The notes beneath the pieces are model-generated. The model saw only the letters and a list, made by a program, of their open reading frames with translations. It ran no database searches and was not told where the DNA came from. A program made the translations under genes and the position numbers. 64,000 nucleotides of DNA from Clostridium sp. AF27-2AA (GTDB lineage Bacteria > Bacillota > Clostridia > Lachnospirales > Lachnospiraceae): contig NZ_QUFI01000007.1 of NCBI RefSeq assembly GCF_003478505.1, forward strand, positions 82,607 to 146,606, read 5' to 3'. Below, piece after piece: positions 1 to 7,648 of the stretch (its first letter is position 1; each line of letters opens with the position of its first letter).

Positions 1-80
1 ACTTCGGATTTACCAAGGGCTTCAACATCCCGCTTCCGAAGGGTTTGATCTGGAGTTCCCTTGGCATTAAGATGCCGTAA
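1..80 (+). CDS. C-terminal tail of a TctB-like tripartite tricarboxylate transporter small subunit (partial)
   Basis: The last 25 codons of a gene entering from the left edge, read in the third frame and ending with TAA at 78-80. The tail (FGFTKGFNIPLPKG, then a short hydrophobic end) resembles the end of the complete TctB at 7133-7630, which finishes with a Gly-Phe-x-Ile-x-Leu-Pro-x-Gly stretch. It lies 21 bases before a tctA gene, the usual tctB-tctA order. The identity rests on the tail similarity and the neighbour; the rest of the protein is outside the window. Confidence 0.6.
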   Translation, partial: FGFTKGFNIPLPKGLIWSSLGIKMP

Positions 81-101
81 GCAAGAAGGAGGAAATAGAA
101 A

Positions 102-1595
102 ATGGCTAGTTATCTTTCAGCACTTGGCGTTTTGTTCCAGCCGATGAACTTCATCATGATGTACCTGTGTTCCTTGGTCGGTTGTGTACTTGGTGCAATC
201 CCTGGTCTTTCCGGCGGTCTTGGTATCACCCTGATTCTGCCGATGACGTTCGCATTAAACACAAACTTAAGCTTTGCAATGCTGCTTGGTATGTATGTCG
301 GCGGTGTATCCGGTTCTTTCATCGCAGCAGTATTAGTCGGAATCCCTGGTTCCGCAGCTTCCATCGGTACCTGTTATGATGGTTATCCGATGACCCAGAA
401 AGGTCAGGCAGCACGTGCGCTGACCATCGGTATCACCGGTTCCTTTATCGGTACCCTGGTTTCTATCATCGTTGCAACCCTCTGCTCTACCTTCATTGCA
501 GATGTTGCCCTGATGCTTGGACCGTGGGAGTACTTCAGCCTTTGCCTGATGGCAATCACCATGGTAGTTGGTTTAAGCAACGGTTCCATTTTCAAAGGTC
601 TGTTAGCTGCATTCTTTGGTCTGTGGCTTTCTACCATTGGTTCCGATATGGTTACCAACCAGCTTCGTTTCACCTTTAAGAATACCAACCTGTATGGCGG
701 TATCAACGTTGTCTGCCTTCTGATGGGTACTTTCGCACTGCAGCAGGTAGCAACCAGCTACGCAAAGAACAATCTGGATATGCCGGAAGTAGATGCAGGT
801 TCCTTAAAGGGATTTGGACTTAGCTTTAAAGATTTCAAAGCAAACTTAAAGACTATTATCACTTCCCTGTTCATTGGTCTGTGGATCGGCTTCCTTCCGG
901 GCATGGGTTCCGGTATCTCCAACCTGATCGCTTATGGTCAGGCAAAGAAGATGAGCAAACATCCGGAGAAGTTCGGTACCGGTATCGATGAAGGTATCTG
1001 GGCAACCGAGGTTGCAAACAACGCAGGTGTCGGCGGCGCAATCATCCCGATGATCGCTCTTGGTATCCCTGGCGATGCAACCACCGTACTGTTAATGTCT
1101 GCCATGACCATTCACGGACTGCAGGCAGGCCCGATGTTCATTAAGAACAACCCGCTCCTTGCAAACTTGATCTTTGCAACCGTACTGGTATCTGCAATCC
1201 TCATCTTTGTAACCGAGCTGTTTACCAAACGCTGGTTCCCAATGCTGTTAAAGGCTCCGTACCATTACCTTTACAGCGCGATCCTCATGATCTGCTTCTT
1301 AGGTGCTTACTCCGCATCTACCTCGATGTTCAGTGTTTACCTGGTACTGGTATTCGGTGCCGTTGGTATCCTGATGGAGTTCTTCAAGATGCCGGGTACC
1401 CCGTTAATGCTTGCATTCATTCTGGGAAGCAAGATTGAGAGTTACTTCCGTATGGGCTGCTCTTACGCAAGAGGCGATATGACTTCTTTCGTAACCCGTC
1501 CGATTTCCCTGATCTTCATCCTGATCGCTGTTTACAGTGTGGTTGGACCGATCATCACAAAAATGCTGAAGAAACGGAAAGCAGCAGCAAACTAG
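102..1595 (+). CDS. tctA: TctA-family large membrane subunit of a tripartite tricarboxylate transporter
   Basis: A 497-residue polytopic protein, the channel subunit of a TTT secondary carboxylate transporter. Family hallmarks are visible: the N-terminal IPGLSGGLGI segment, the GSAASIGTCYDGYPM loop (about residues 85-99), and a central repeat with LPGMGSGISN, EVANNAGVGGA and LGIPGDATT (about 265-330). About a dozen hydrophobic segments span the length, and the length is normal for TctA. The start follows AAGGAGG by a good spacing. The gene lies directly behind a TctB tail and ahead of catabolic hydrolases, so it probably imports their substrate. No TctC periplasmic-type binding protein is visible in the window. 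The substrate cannot be read from the sequence. Confidence 0.93.
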   Translation: MASYLSALGVLFQPMNFIMMYLCSLVGCVLGAIPGLSGGLGITLILPMTFALNTNLSFAMLLGMYVGGVSGSFIAAVLVGIPGSAASIGTCYDGYPMTQKGQAARALTIGITGSFIGTLVSIIVATLCSTFIADVALMLGPWEYFSLCLMAITMVVGLSNGSIFKGLLAAFFGLWLSTIGSDMVTNQLRFTFKNTNLYGGINVVCLLMGTFALQQVATSYAKNNLDMPEVDAGSLKGFGLSFKDFKANLKTIITSLFIGLWIGFLPGMGSGISNLIAYGQAKKMSKHPEKFGTGIDEGIWATEVANNAGVGGAIIPMIALGIPGDATTVLLMSAMTIHGLQAGPMFIKNNPLLANLIFATVLVSAILIFVTELFTKRWFPMLLKAPYHYLYSAILMICFLGAYSASTSMFSVYLVLVFGAVGILMEFFKMPGTPLMLAFILGSKIESYFRMGCSYARGDMTSFVTRPISLIFILIAVYSVVGPIITKMLKKRKAAAN

Positions 1596-1810
1596 GCAGA
1601 ATGGGTGTCGGTATAGGTCGGCAACAAGAGATGTAAACCAAACTGTTTTTAGAACAGCAGTGAGATAAGGTGAGAAGCCGGAGCTAGAAATAGGCTTCGG
1701 CTTTCTTACTGCCAAAAATCGGAAAATCGTTAAGAAAATTAGAAAAATTGAGAAAGACAGAATAAATCAGAAATCAGAATACGTTGAATGACATGAATGG
1801 AGGACAAGTG

Positions 1811-2704
1811 ATGCTGACACAGGAACAAAAAGAGACCATGATCGCGGCACTCCGCGGCAAGAGTGTGGCAAAAGAGAACATTACCGAGGAATACAAAAAG
1901 AACCTGGACCTGGCCGAGCGCGAAGAAGTCAAAGTGACGACTTCCGAGGGACCGGTTCCGTGCTATATCTTTACAGCGAAAAACCGTACCAAAAACTGTC
2001 CGGTACACATCAACGTACACGGCGGCGGATTTGTACGCCCGCATGTGCTGAGAGATGAGATCTACTCTGCAAAGGTGGCAGATGCGATCCAGGGAATCGT
2101 TGTGGATGTGGATTACAGCCTGGCTCCGGAGTATCCGTACCCGAAGGCATTCAACGAGACCTATGAAGTATGCAGATGGGTATTTTCCATGCTGGAGCAC
2201 TGGGATGCGGACAGCAAACGCGTATCCATGGGAGGACACAGCGCAGGTGCAAACCTGACTGCCGCTGTCTGCTTAAAGGCAAACCAGACCAAAGAGTTCC
2301 AGTTCTGCCTGCAGGTTCTGGATTATGGCGCATTCGATATGGTAACTGACCCGGCAGACAAGCCGGAGGCAGCAACCAACATGATCCCGGTAGAGCGTGG
2401 CAGAATGTTCAGCCTTGCTTACACCGACGGGAATCCGGAAACCTTAAAGGATCCGTACTGCAGCCCGCTTTTAGCAACCGATGAGATGTTGAAAGGGCTT
2501 CCGGAAGCGCTGATCACCAGTGCCGGACATGATAATTTCCGTTTCGAGGATGCGGATTATGCAAGACGTCTGGTATTGGCCGGAGTAAAAGTTACCCAGA
2601 AATGCTTCTTAAATTCTTACCACGGCTTCATCGTTCACTGCACGGATGAGTGGGAAGAAGGACAGCAGCTCGTAATTGATACGATCAAACAGGCATCCCT
2701 GTAG
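1811..2704 (+). CDS. alpha/beta hydrolase, HSL/GDXG esterase-type
   Basis: A 297-residue cytoplasmic esterase-like hydrolase. The oxyanion-hole motif HGGGF lies near residue 70, the nucleophile elbow GGHSAG places the serine near 144, and the charge-relay partners are expected at SAGHD (Asp) and YHGF (His) near the C-terminus. ATG 1811 is preferred to the upstream in-frame ATG at 1784 because GGAGG at 1799-1803 has a 7-nt spacing to it and the hydrolase fold starts just after. It is 17 nt upstream of a DUF3237 gene and probably cotranscribed with it and the next hydrolase. It probably cleaves a carboxyl ester related to the adjacent TTT transporter; the exact substrate is unknown. Confidence 0.88.
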   Translation: MLTQEQKETMIAALRGKSVAKENITEEYKKNLDLAEREEVKVTTSEGPVPCYIFTAKNRTKNCPVHINVHGGGFVRPHVLRDEIYSAKVADAIQGIVVDVDYSLAPEYPYPKAFNETYEVCRWVFSMLEHWDADSKRVSMGGHSAGANLTAAVCLKANQTKEFQFCLQVLDYGAFDMVTDPADKPEAATNMIPVERGRMFSLAYTDGNPETLKDPYCSPLLATDEMLKGLPEALITSAGHDNFRFEDADYARRLVLAGVKVTQKCFLNSYHGFIVHCTDEWEEGQQLVIDTIKQASL

Positions 2705-2721
2705 AATGGAGGAAACAATCG

Positions 2722-3180
2722 ATGAACGTTCAGTTAGATGCAGAACTGGTTATGGAGCTTCGTGCAGATTGTCCGGAGGAGGACAGACTGGTTGTCGGAG
2801 GCAATGACTGGGGATATTTAAAGGTGATCCAGATCAAAGGCGGCCATTTTGAGGGCGAGAAGCTCCGTGGTCGTGTTGTACCGGGCGGTGCAGACTGGAA
2901 TATGGGAGTCGGCGGAGACACGGAGGATACCGTAAGCTCCAGAACCGTATTCGCAAAATATTTGCTTCAGACCGATGACGGTGTTTACATTGCCATCGAA
3001 AACCTTGGCTATAAATATGCAGACCAGGAGAAGAACAGCGTCATCCAGACCCGTCCATCCTTCCATGCGCCAAGAGGAAAATATGAGTGGCTGAACTATG
3101 GTGTCTATGTCGGAAGTCTTTCCGGAAGCACCGTAGACGGAGTCCGTGGTGTCAATATTAAGATTTATAAAATGATGTAA
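2722..3180 (+). CDS. DUF3237 family protein
   Basis: A 152-residue small cytoplasmic protein matching the pattern of the DUF3237 family as I know it: an early GGHFEG segment, the VVPGGADW core, a TDDGVYI strand, a Phe-x-Ala-Pro-x-Gly-x-Tyr-x-Trp-Leu-Asn segment and a C-terminal YVG then IKIYK strand. Members are small beta-rich proteins of unsettled biochemistry, often found with hydrolases and dehydrogenases in catabolic clusters. Here it sits between two alpha/beta hydrolases, 17 nt after the first and 34 nt before the second, after a GGAGG site. It may bind or isomerise the same ester-type substrate; this is inference. Confidence 0.8.
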   Translation: MNVQLDAELVMELRADCPEEDRLVVGGNDWGYLKVIQIKGGHFEGEKLRGRVVPGGADWNMGVGGDTEDTVSSRTVFAKYLLQTDDGVYIAIENLGYKYADQEKNSVIQTRPSFHAPRGKYEWLNYGVYVGSLSGSTVDGVRGVNIKIYKMM

Positions 3181-3214
3181 GCATAAGTGAGGCAGGCAGA
3201 AAGGAGCCGGAATT

Positions 3215-4138
3215 ATGAAAAAAGTAATCAAACCGGGCAGGGCAAGAAAGAGCATTAACTTTATTGATAATATCGTATATTCCAGACAGAAAGACCTCGA
3301 AGGCAATGAGATGGAGCTGAAGATGTCCATCATGCTGCAGAACGGAAACAGCGAGATGCGTCTGGCATCCGGACATGACGATGAGGCAGACGACAAGACT
3401 CCGAAGCCGGCAATTCTGTGGGTTCCGGGCGGCGGATACCGTGGATGCGATAAGAACCTGATGGTAGCGGAGATGGCATTTTTAGCAGATGCCGGATACG
3501 TGGTTGCTTCCATGTATTACCGCAGCAGTGCCGAAGCACATATGCCCTCCCAGATCATCGACGTAAAGACTTCGATCCGTTTCCTGCGTGCCCATGCAGA
3601 TGAGTATGAGATTGATCCGGACCGCATCGGTATCATCGGTAGATCTGCAGGCGGACATCTTTCTGCACTGGCTGCCATGAATTCCGATCTGTATGAGAGT
3701 GAAGAGTGGAGCGGCTATTCTTCCAAAGTGCAGGCTTGCTGCGATATGTTCGGACCGGTTGATTTCTTAAAGCTGATTGAGATTGATGAGCATGAGATTG
3801 CCACCAACCCGAATTTCCGCTGGAAATCCATGGCGGAGACGCATGAGGGAGCACTGATGGGCGGAGACCCGGCAACCTTAAGAGAGCGTTCCAAAGAGTT
3901 CTGCCCGCCGTACATTCTGACCAAAGAGATGTGTCCGATGCTGATCCTGCATGGAGACTGCGACAAGCTGGTTCCGTGCTCCATCAGTGAGGAATTCTAT
4001 GATAAGATCGTGGAGGCAGGTATGGAGGACCGTGCAGATCTTTACATTCTTGCAGGCGCCGGACATGGAACCAAAGAGTTCTTCCAGCCGGAGACCAAGG
4101 AGATTATCTGTGCGTTCTTTGATAAAAATCTGAAATAA
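3215..4138 (+). CDS. alpha/beta hydrolase, BD-FAE/acetyl-esterase type
   Basis: A 307-residue hydrolase. The oxyanion motif is WVPGGGYRG (about residues 69-77), the nucleophile elbow is GRSAGG (Ser near 150), the acid is in LHGDCDKLVP and the histidine in GAGHG. It is only distantly similar to the hydrolase at 1811-2704; the short N-terminal extension and the PGGGY motif resemble feruloyl/acetyl esterase-like enzymes. The start follows AAAGGAG. Third gene of the hydrolase-DUF3237-hydrolase set, followed by a strong terminator at 4161-4201, so it probably ends the first operon. Confidence 0.85.
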   Translation: MKKVIKPGRARKSINFIDNIVYSRQKDLEGNEMELKMSIMLQNGNSEMRLASGHDDEADDKTPKPAILWVPGGGYRGCDKNLMVAEMAFLADAGYVVASMYYRSSAEAHMPSQIIDVKTSIRFLRAHADEYEIDPDRIGIIGRSAGGHLSALAAMNSDLYESEEWSGYSSKVQACCDMFGPVDFLKLIEIDEHEIATNPNFRWKSMAETHEGALMGGDPATLRERSKEFCPPYILTKEMCPMLILHGDCDKLVPCSISEEFYDKIVEAGMEDRADLYILAGAGHGTKEFFQPETKEIICAFFDKNLK

Positions 4139-4160
4139 AATCTAAAACATGACAGTTTCA

Positions 4161-4201
4161 AAGCCGACTTTGCTGCACAAAACAACAGAGTCGGCTTTTT
4201 C
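4161..4201 (+). terminator. Rho-independent terminator after the hydrolase cassette
   Basis: A perfect 9-bp stem, AAGCCGACT at 4161-4169 with AGTCGGCTT at 4189-4197, and a 19-nt loop, followed by a T-rich run. It lies 22 nt after the hydrolase stop codon. Confidence 0.85.
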
Positions 4202-4263
4202 AAAAAGTAGATTGTAACAGAGTAAAAAAGCAAATCCCAAAAAGAAAGAAGAGGATCAGAAAT

Positions 4264-5238
4264 ATGATGAAAGTACAGGTACCGATGTGGTCAACTGCCA
4301 GCGATGCAGAACTTCAGTTTTACCGGGAGATGGGCGTGGAGTATATCTCGGTCATGTTTCACGAAAACGACTGGGATTATGAGCGTGTGTCCCGCCTGCA
4401 GGAGCGCATGGCAAAGTTTGATCTGAAGATTACGGACGCAGGAAGCTTTTCCGTGTTTAAAAACCCGATCATTCATCTGGGACTGGAAGGCCGGGACGAG
4501 CAGATTGCGCGCTATAACCAGTTTACTACGGTTATGGGACAGTGTAAGATTCCGGTCTGCTCCCTGGCATGGCAGCCGGACGGTGCAGTGCGTTCCTACA
4601 AGAGGGTAGGAGAACATACCCGCGGTTCTGTCAGCGGGATCGTAGACATGGAGGAGATCGCAAAGCGGGAGGCGAGCCATGGACGGGTTTATTCGGAAGA
4701 AGAAATCTGGGATAATTTCAAATATTTTCTGGACCGGACACTCCCGGTATGTGAGAAAGCCGGTGTAAAGATGGCGCTTCACCCGAATGATCCGCCAGCT
4801 GCCTGTGTCATGGGAGTACCGAGCCTCATTTACAACAGCGATGGCTTTAAGCGTGCATTTGAACTGGCTGGAAACAGCCTGTATCTGGGCATGAAACTTT
4901 GCGTGGGCTGCTGGCTGGAAGCAGGGGAGCAGTTTGGCAACCTGATGGAAGACATCCGTTATTTTGTGGAGCAGGGCAAGGTGCTGGCTGTCCATTTCCG
5001 CAACTTAAGTGCTCCGATGCCATATTTTGAGGAAGTACTTCTGGAAGATGGCTACGCAGACATGTATGAGATCATGAAGCAGTTGGTGCGCTGCGGCTGC
5101 GACGCCCTGATTTCGGTAGACCACGCATCCCACGGCGTTCCGGAATTCGGAGGAATGGCGGGTGCGTACGGATATTCCACTGGATATATGAAGGGGCTTC
5201 TGTATGCGGCAGAGCAGGAAGTGAAGCGCGTTCGTTAA
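4264..5238 (+). CDS. UxuA-like / xylose-isomerase-type TIM-barrel protein
   Basis: A 324-residue protein with the layout of the mannonate dehydratase (UxuA) and sugar-phosphate isomerase superfamily: an N-terminal barrel strand with EYISVMFHENDW, an ALHPNDPP segment near residue 175 (metal-site His and Asp), GMKLCVGCW near 213, VHFRNL near 246 (metal His) and SVDHASHG near 280. It lacks the length of true UxuA (about 350-390), so a related dehydratase or isomerase is equally possible. It has a separate transcription unit between two terminators, inside the carboxylate region, which fits a sugar-acid substrate; that is inference. Confidence 0.75.
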   Translation: MMKVQVPMWSTASDAELQFYREMGVEYISVMFHENDWDYERVSRLQERMAKFDLKITDAGSFSVFKNPIIHLGLEGRDEQIARYNQFTTVMGQCKIPVCSLAWQPDGAVRSYKRVGEHTRGSVSGIVDMEEIAKREASHGRVYSEEEIWDNFKYFLDRTLPVCEKAGVKMALHPNDPPAACVMGVPSLIYNSDGFKRAFELAGNSLYLGMKLCVGCWLEAGEQFGNLMEDIRYFVEQGKVLAVHFRNLSAPMPYFEEVLLEDGYADMYEIMKQLVRCGCDALISVDHASHGVPEFGGMAGAYGYSTGYMKGLLYAAEQEVKRVR

Positions 5239-5271
5239 TTAACAACCCCACACGTTATACCAGAAACTTAT

Positions 5272-5308
5272 AAAATGGCTTGAATCCCACGGATTTAAGC
5301 CATTTTTT
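5272..5308 (+). terminator. Rho-independent terminator
   Basis: A stem of about 14 bp (AATGGCTTGAATCC at 5274-5287 with GGATTTAAGCCATT at 5291-5304, one G-U pair), a 3-nt loop, then a T-run. It ends the TIM-barrel gene. Confidence 0.88.
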
Positions 5309-5380
5309 CGTGCATGTCCGGTATAGGGAATCCGCACATTGTACGAAATTTAAAAATACTTGTTTGCTTTTTAACTTAAC

Positions 5381-5409
5381 TTGTATACAGCATACAACAG
5401 ATGTAAAAT
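5381..5409 (+). promoter_or_regulatory. Promoter of the GltD-like gene with an overlapping palindromic operator
   Basis: TTGTAT at 5381-5386 and TAAAAT at 5404-5409 are 17 nt apart, a plausible sigma-A promoter. The -35 element is one arm of the palindrome TTGTAT-N5-ATACAA (5381-5397), a spacing and core typical of GntR-family (FCD subfamily) operators. A bound repressor would cover the -35 box. No GntR gene is in the window, so the regulator is unknown. Confidence 0.5.
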
Positions 5410-5494
5410 AAAGTCGTAGTTGAGAAAAAGTGAAATGAAAACAAGAAAACCGGTCTGTCTGAGAAACGGCCGGAACAAAAAGGGAGAGTAAGTT

Positions 5495-6793
5495 ATGGCA
5501 GTACATGTAATTAATGAAGCAAACCGTTGTCTGAATTGCAAGAAACCGATGTGTATGCAGGGTTGTCCGATCCATACCCCGATCCCTATGATGATCAAGG
5601 CATTTAAAGAAGGAAACTTAAATGAGGCGGGGGAGATGCTGTTTGAGAACAATCCCATGTCCATGATCTGTTCCCTGGTCTGCAACCATGAGAACCAGTG
5701 TGAGGGGCATTGCGTGCTGGGCCGCAAGGGGGAGCCGGTGCATATCAGCAGCATTGAGAATTATGTTTCCGATACTTATTTTGATAAAATGCAGATTCCG
5801 TGCCAGCCGAAGAATGGCAAGAAGGTTGCTGTGATCGGTGCTGGCCCTGCAGGTATTACCATCGCCATTCTGCTGGCGAAGAAGGGCTATGGCGTGACGA
5901 TCTTTGATTCCCGGGATAAGATCGGCGGTGTGCTGCAGTACGGTATTCCGGCGTTCCGTCTGCCGAAGTCTATTCTGGAGCGGTATAAGAACAAACTGCG
6001 CGAGATCGGTATTAAGATCCGCCCGAACACCACCATCGGCGGCGCGCTGGAGATCAAGGATCTGTTCCGGGATGGTTACCAGAGCATTTTCATCGGAACC
6101 GGTGTATGGAGACCGAAAACGCTGGGAATCAAAGGTGAGTCTCTGGGAAATGTACACTTTGCGATTGATTATCTGGCAAATCCGGATTCCTATGATCTGG
6201 GTGATCATGTGGCGATCATCGGCATGGGCAATTCTGCCATGGATGTGGCAAGAACTGCTCTGCGCAAGGGCAGCCGTCATGTAACGCTGTATGCCCGCGG
6301 ACTGACCAGCCAGGCAAGTGAGCATGAGACAGCCTACGCAAAGCTGGACGGTGCGGAGCTGGCATTTGGCTGGCAGCCGGTGGAAATCAACGATGATGGC
6401 CCGATGTTTAAAAAAGTCCTGTTTGACGAAGATGGAAATCAGACCGGAATGGATCCGACTCCGGTTCAGGTACAGGCGGACAGTGTGATCATCTCGATCA
6501 GTCAGGGACCGAAGAGCAAGCTGGTCAATACGACAGAAGGCCTGAAGGCTTCCGCGAACGGACTTCTTGTGACCAACAGCTTCGGAGAGACGACGCATCC
6601 TGGTATTTTCGCTGCCGGTGATGTGGTATTAGGTGCAAAGACGGTAGTGCAGGCAACTGCGTATGCGAAGCAGGTGGCAGAAGCTATGGACAAATACATG
6701 CGAGGGGAGCTTGGGGTACCGGAAGCAGAAACGTCTGCAGCAGAGGTACCGGCGGCCAAAACACCGGCAGCAGACGCACCGGAGCAGGCATAG
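5495..6793 (+). CDS. GltD-like NAD(P)-dependent FAD/Fe-S oxidoreductase
   Basis: A 432-residue relative of the glutamate synthase small subunit and of the NADPH-binding subunits of clostridial electron-transfer enzymes. The N-terminal Fe-S domain carries CLNCKKPMCMQGCP (Cys 12, 15, 20, 24) and a second cysteine group (CSLVCNHENQCEGHC). Next come an FAD Rossmann motif GAGPAG (about 115), an NAD(P) motif GMGNSAMD (about 245) and the closing FAD motif GIFAAGDV (about 370). No GltB-type large subunit is adjacent, so it may pass electrons to a partner encoded elsewhere. The last 25 residues are an unusual Ala/Pro/Glu-rich tail with repeated Ala-Ala steps, not part of the fold. A terminator follows. 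Confidence 0.85.
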   Translation: MAVHVINEANRCLNCKKPMCMQGCPIHTPIPMMIKAFKEGNLNEAGEMLFENNPMSMICSLVCNHENQCEGHCVLGRKGEPVHISSIENYVSDTYFDKMQIPCQPKNGKKVAVIGAGPAGITIAILLAKKGYGVTIFDSRDKIGGVLQYGIPAFRLPKSILERYKNKLREIGIKIRPNTTIGGALEIKDLFRDGYQSIFIGTGVWRPKTLGIKGESLGNVHFAIDYLANPDSYDLGDHVAIIGMGNSAMDVARTALRKGSRHVTLYARGLTSQASEHETAYAKLDGAELAFGWQPVEINDDGPMFKKVLFDEDGNQTGMDPTPVQVQADSVIISISQGPKSKLVNTTEGLKASANGLLVTNSFGETTHPGIFAAGDVVLGAKTVVQATAYAKQVAEAMDKYMRGELGVPEAETSAAEVPAAKTPAADAPEQA

Positions 6794-6830
6794 GCCAGAT
6801 AAAAAAGAGCGATAAGATAAAAGAAAAATA

Positions 6831-6875
6831 AAAGGTTTATAAATTCAGAGAATTCTGAATTTATAAACCTTTTTT
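6831..6875 (+). terminator. Rho-independent terminator
   Basis: A 19-bp nearly perfect AT-rich stem (6831-6849 with 6854-6872), a 4-nt loop, then a T-run. It separates the GltD-like gene from the second TTT pair. The rest of the 339-nt gap up to 7133 shows only a possible -10 box (TATAAT at 7042-7047) with no good -35 partner. Confidence 0.88.
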
Positions 6876-7132
6876 GATGCGCATAGAAAAATATACATCT
6901 TTTGTTTGCTTCTATATGGATTTTTTACGCTTTGATAACGAAAATTATATGGAAATTCATGGTTCTTAACACAAATTAAACTATTAGAAAAACTTTATAA
7001 AATCGCAGTTTGGCGAATTTCCATTTTGAATCATGCGTTGTTATAATCCGGGTAAGAGGTGCGAAACGAGTACCGGACAGAAGCTGGGAAAGAGAATAAA
7101 CGCAGTTCAATAAGAAGAAGGAGATGAGAGGT

Positions 7133-7630
7133 ATGTTTTTTAAAAAGTACGGAGACATCGTAGTTGGCGTATTTTTCATGGTGCTGGGAGCTTTGCTGGT
7201 CATCCTGGCTCAGGCACTTCCGAAATCCAAAGTCATGGAGATCGGACCGGATTTCATGCCTACGGTAATTGGTTCAGTTACCTTTATCCTGGCAGCAATC
7301 CTGACATTTTTAAGTATCAAAAATTTCAAAATGCATGGGAAGGAGCTGGAGCATGCGGAAATCCCGGATTGTGATTACAAGCGTGTAATCTCCAGTATTA
7401 TTCTGGTCCTGATCTATGTGTTTATCCTTCAGCCGATCGGATTTATCATTTCGACTCTGCTGTATCTGATGTTCCAGATGGTGGTTCTGTCACCGGATGA
7501 CGAGCGTGACGGAAAGCACATCATCCGTCTGGCCGTGATCAATGTAGTGTTTACCCTGGCAGTCTTTTTCCTGTTCCGTTATGGCTTCAAGATCGTGCTG
7601 CCGGCAGGTATTTTTACGATTCGATTATAA
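7133..7630 (+). CDS. tctB: TctB-family small membrane subunit of a tripartite tricarboxylate transporter
   Basis: A 165-residue protein with four hydrophobic segments: one near the N-terminus, one after a short MPTVIGS turn, and two at the C-terminal end. This is the standard TctB plan. ATG 7133 is chosen over the upstream ATG 7124 because AAGGAG at 7118-7123 is directly adjacent to 7124 but 9 nt from 7133, and the first helix starts just after. Its stop is 18 nt before tctA, so the pair is cotranscribed. It contributes the small helical subunit of a second carboxylate transporter; no TctC binding protein is nearby. Confidence 0.9.
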   Translation: MFFKKYGDIVVGVFFMVLGALLVILAQALPKSKVMEIGPDFMPTVIGSVTFILAAILTFLSIKNFKMHGKELEHAEIPDCDYKRVISSIILVLIYVFILQPIGFIISTLLYLMFQMVVLSPDDERDGKHIIRLAVINVVFTLAVFFLFRYGFKIVLPAGIFTIRL

Positions 7631-7648
7631 TAAGGAGGACAAAAGATT

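Noticed and set aside
1673..1706. Terminator after the first tctA
   Set aside because: AGAAGCCG can pair with CGGCTTTCT with a bulge, but the stem is short and no T-run follows; too weak to call.
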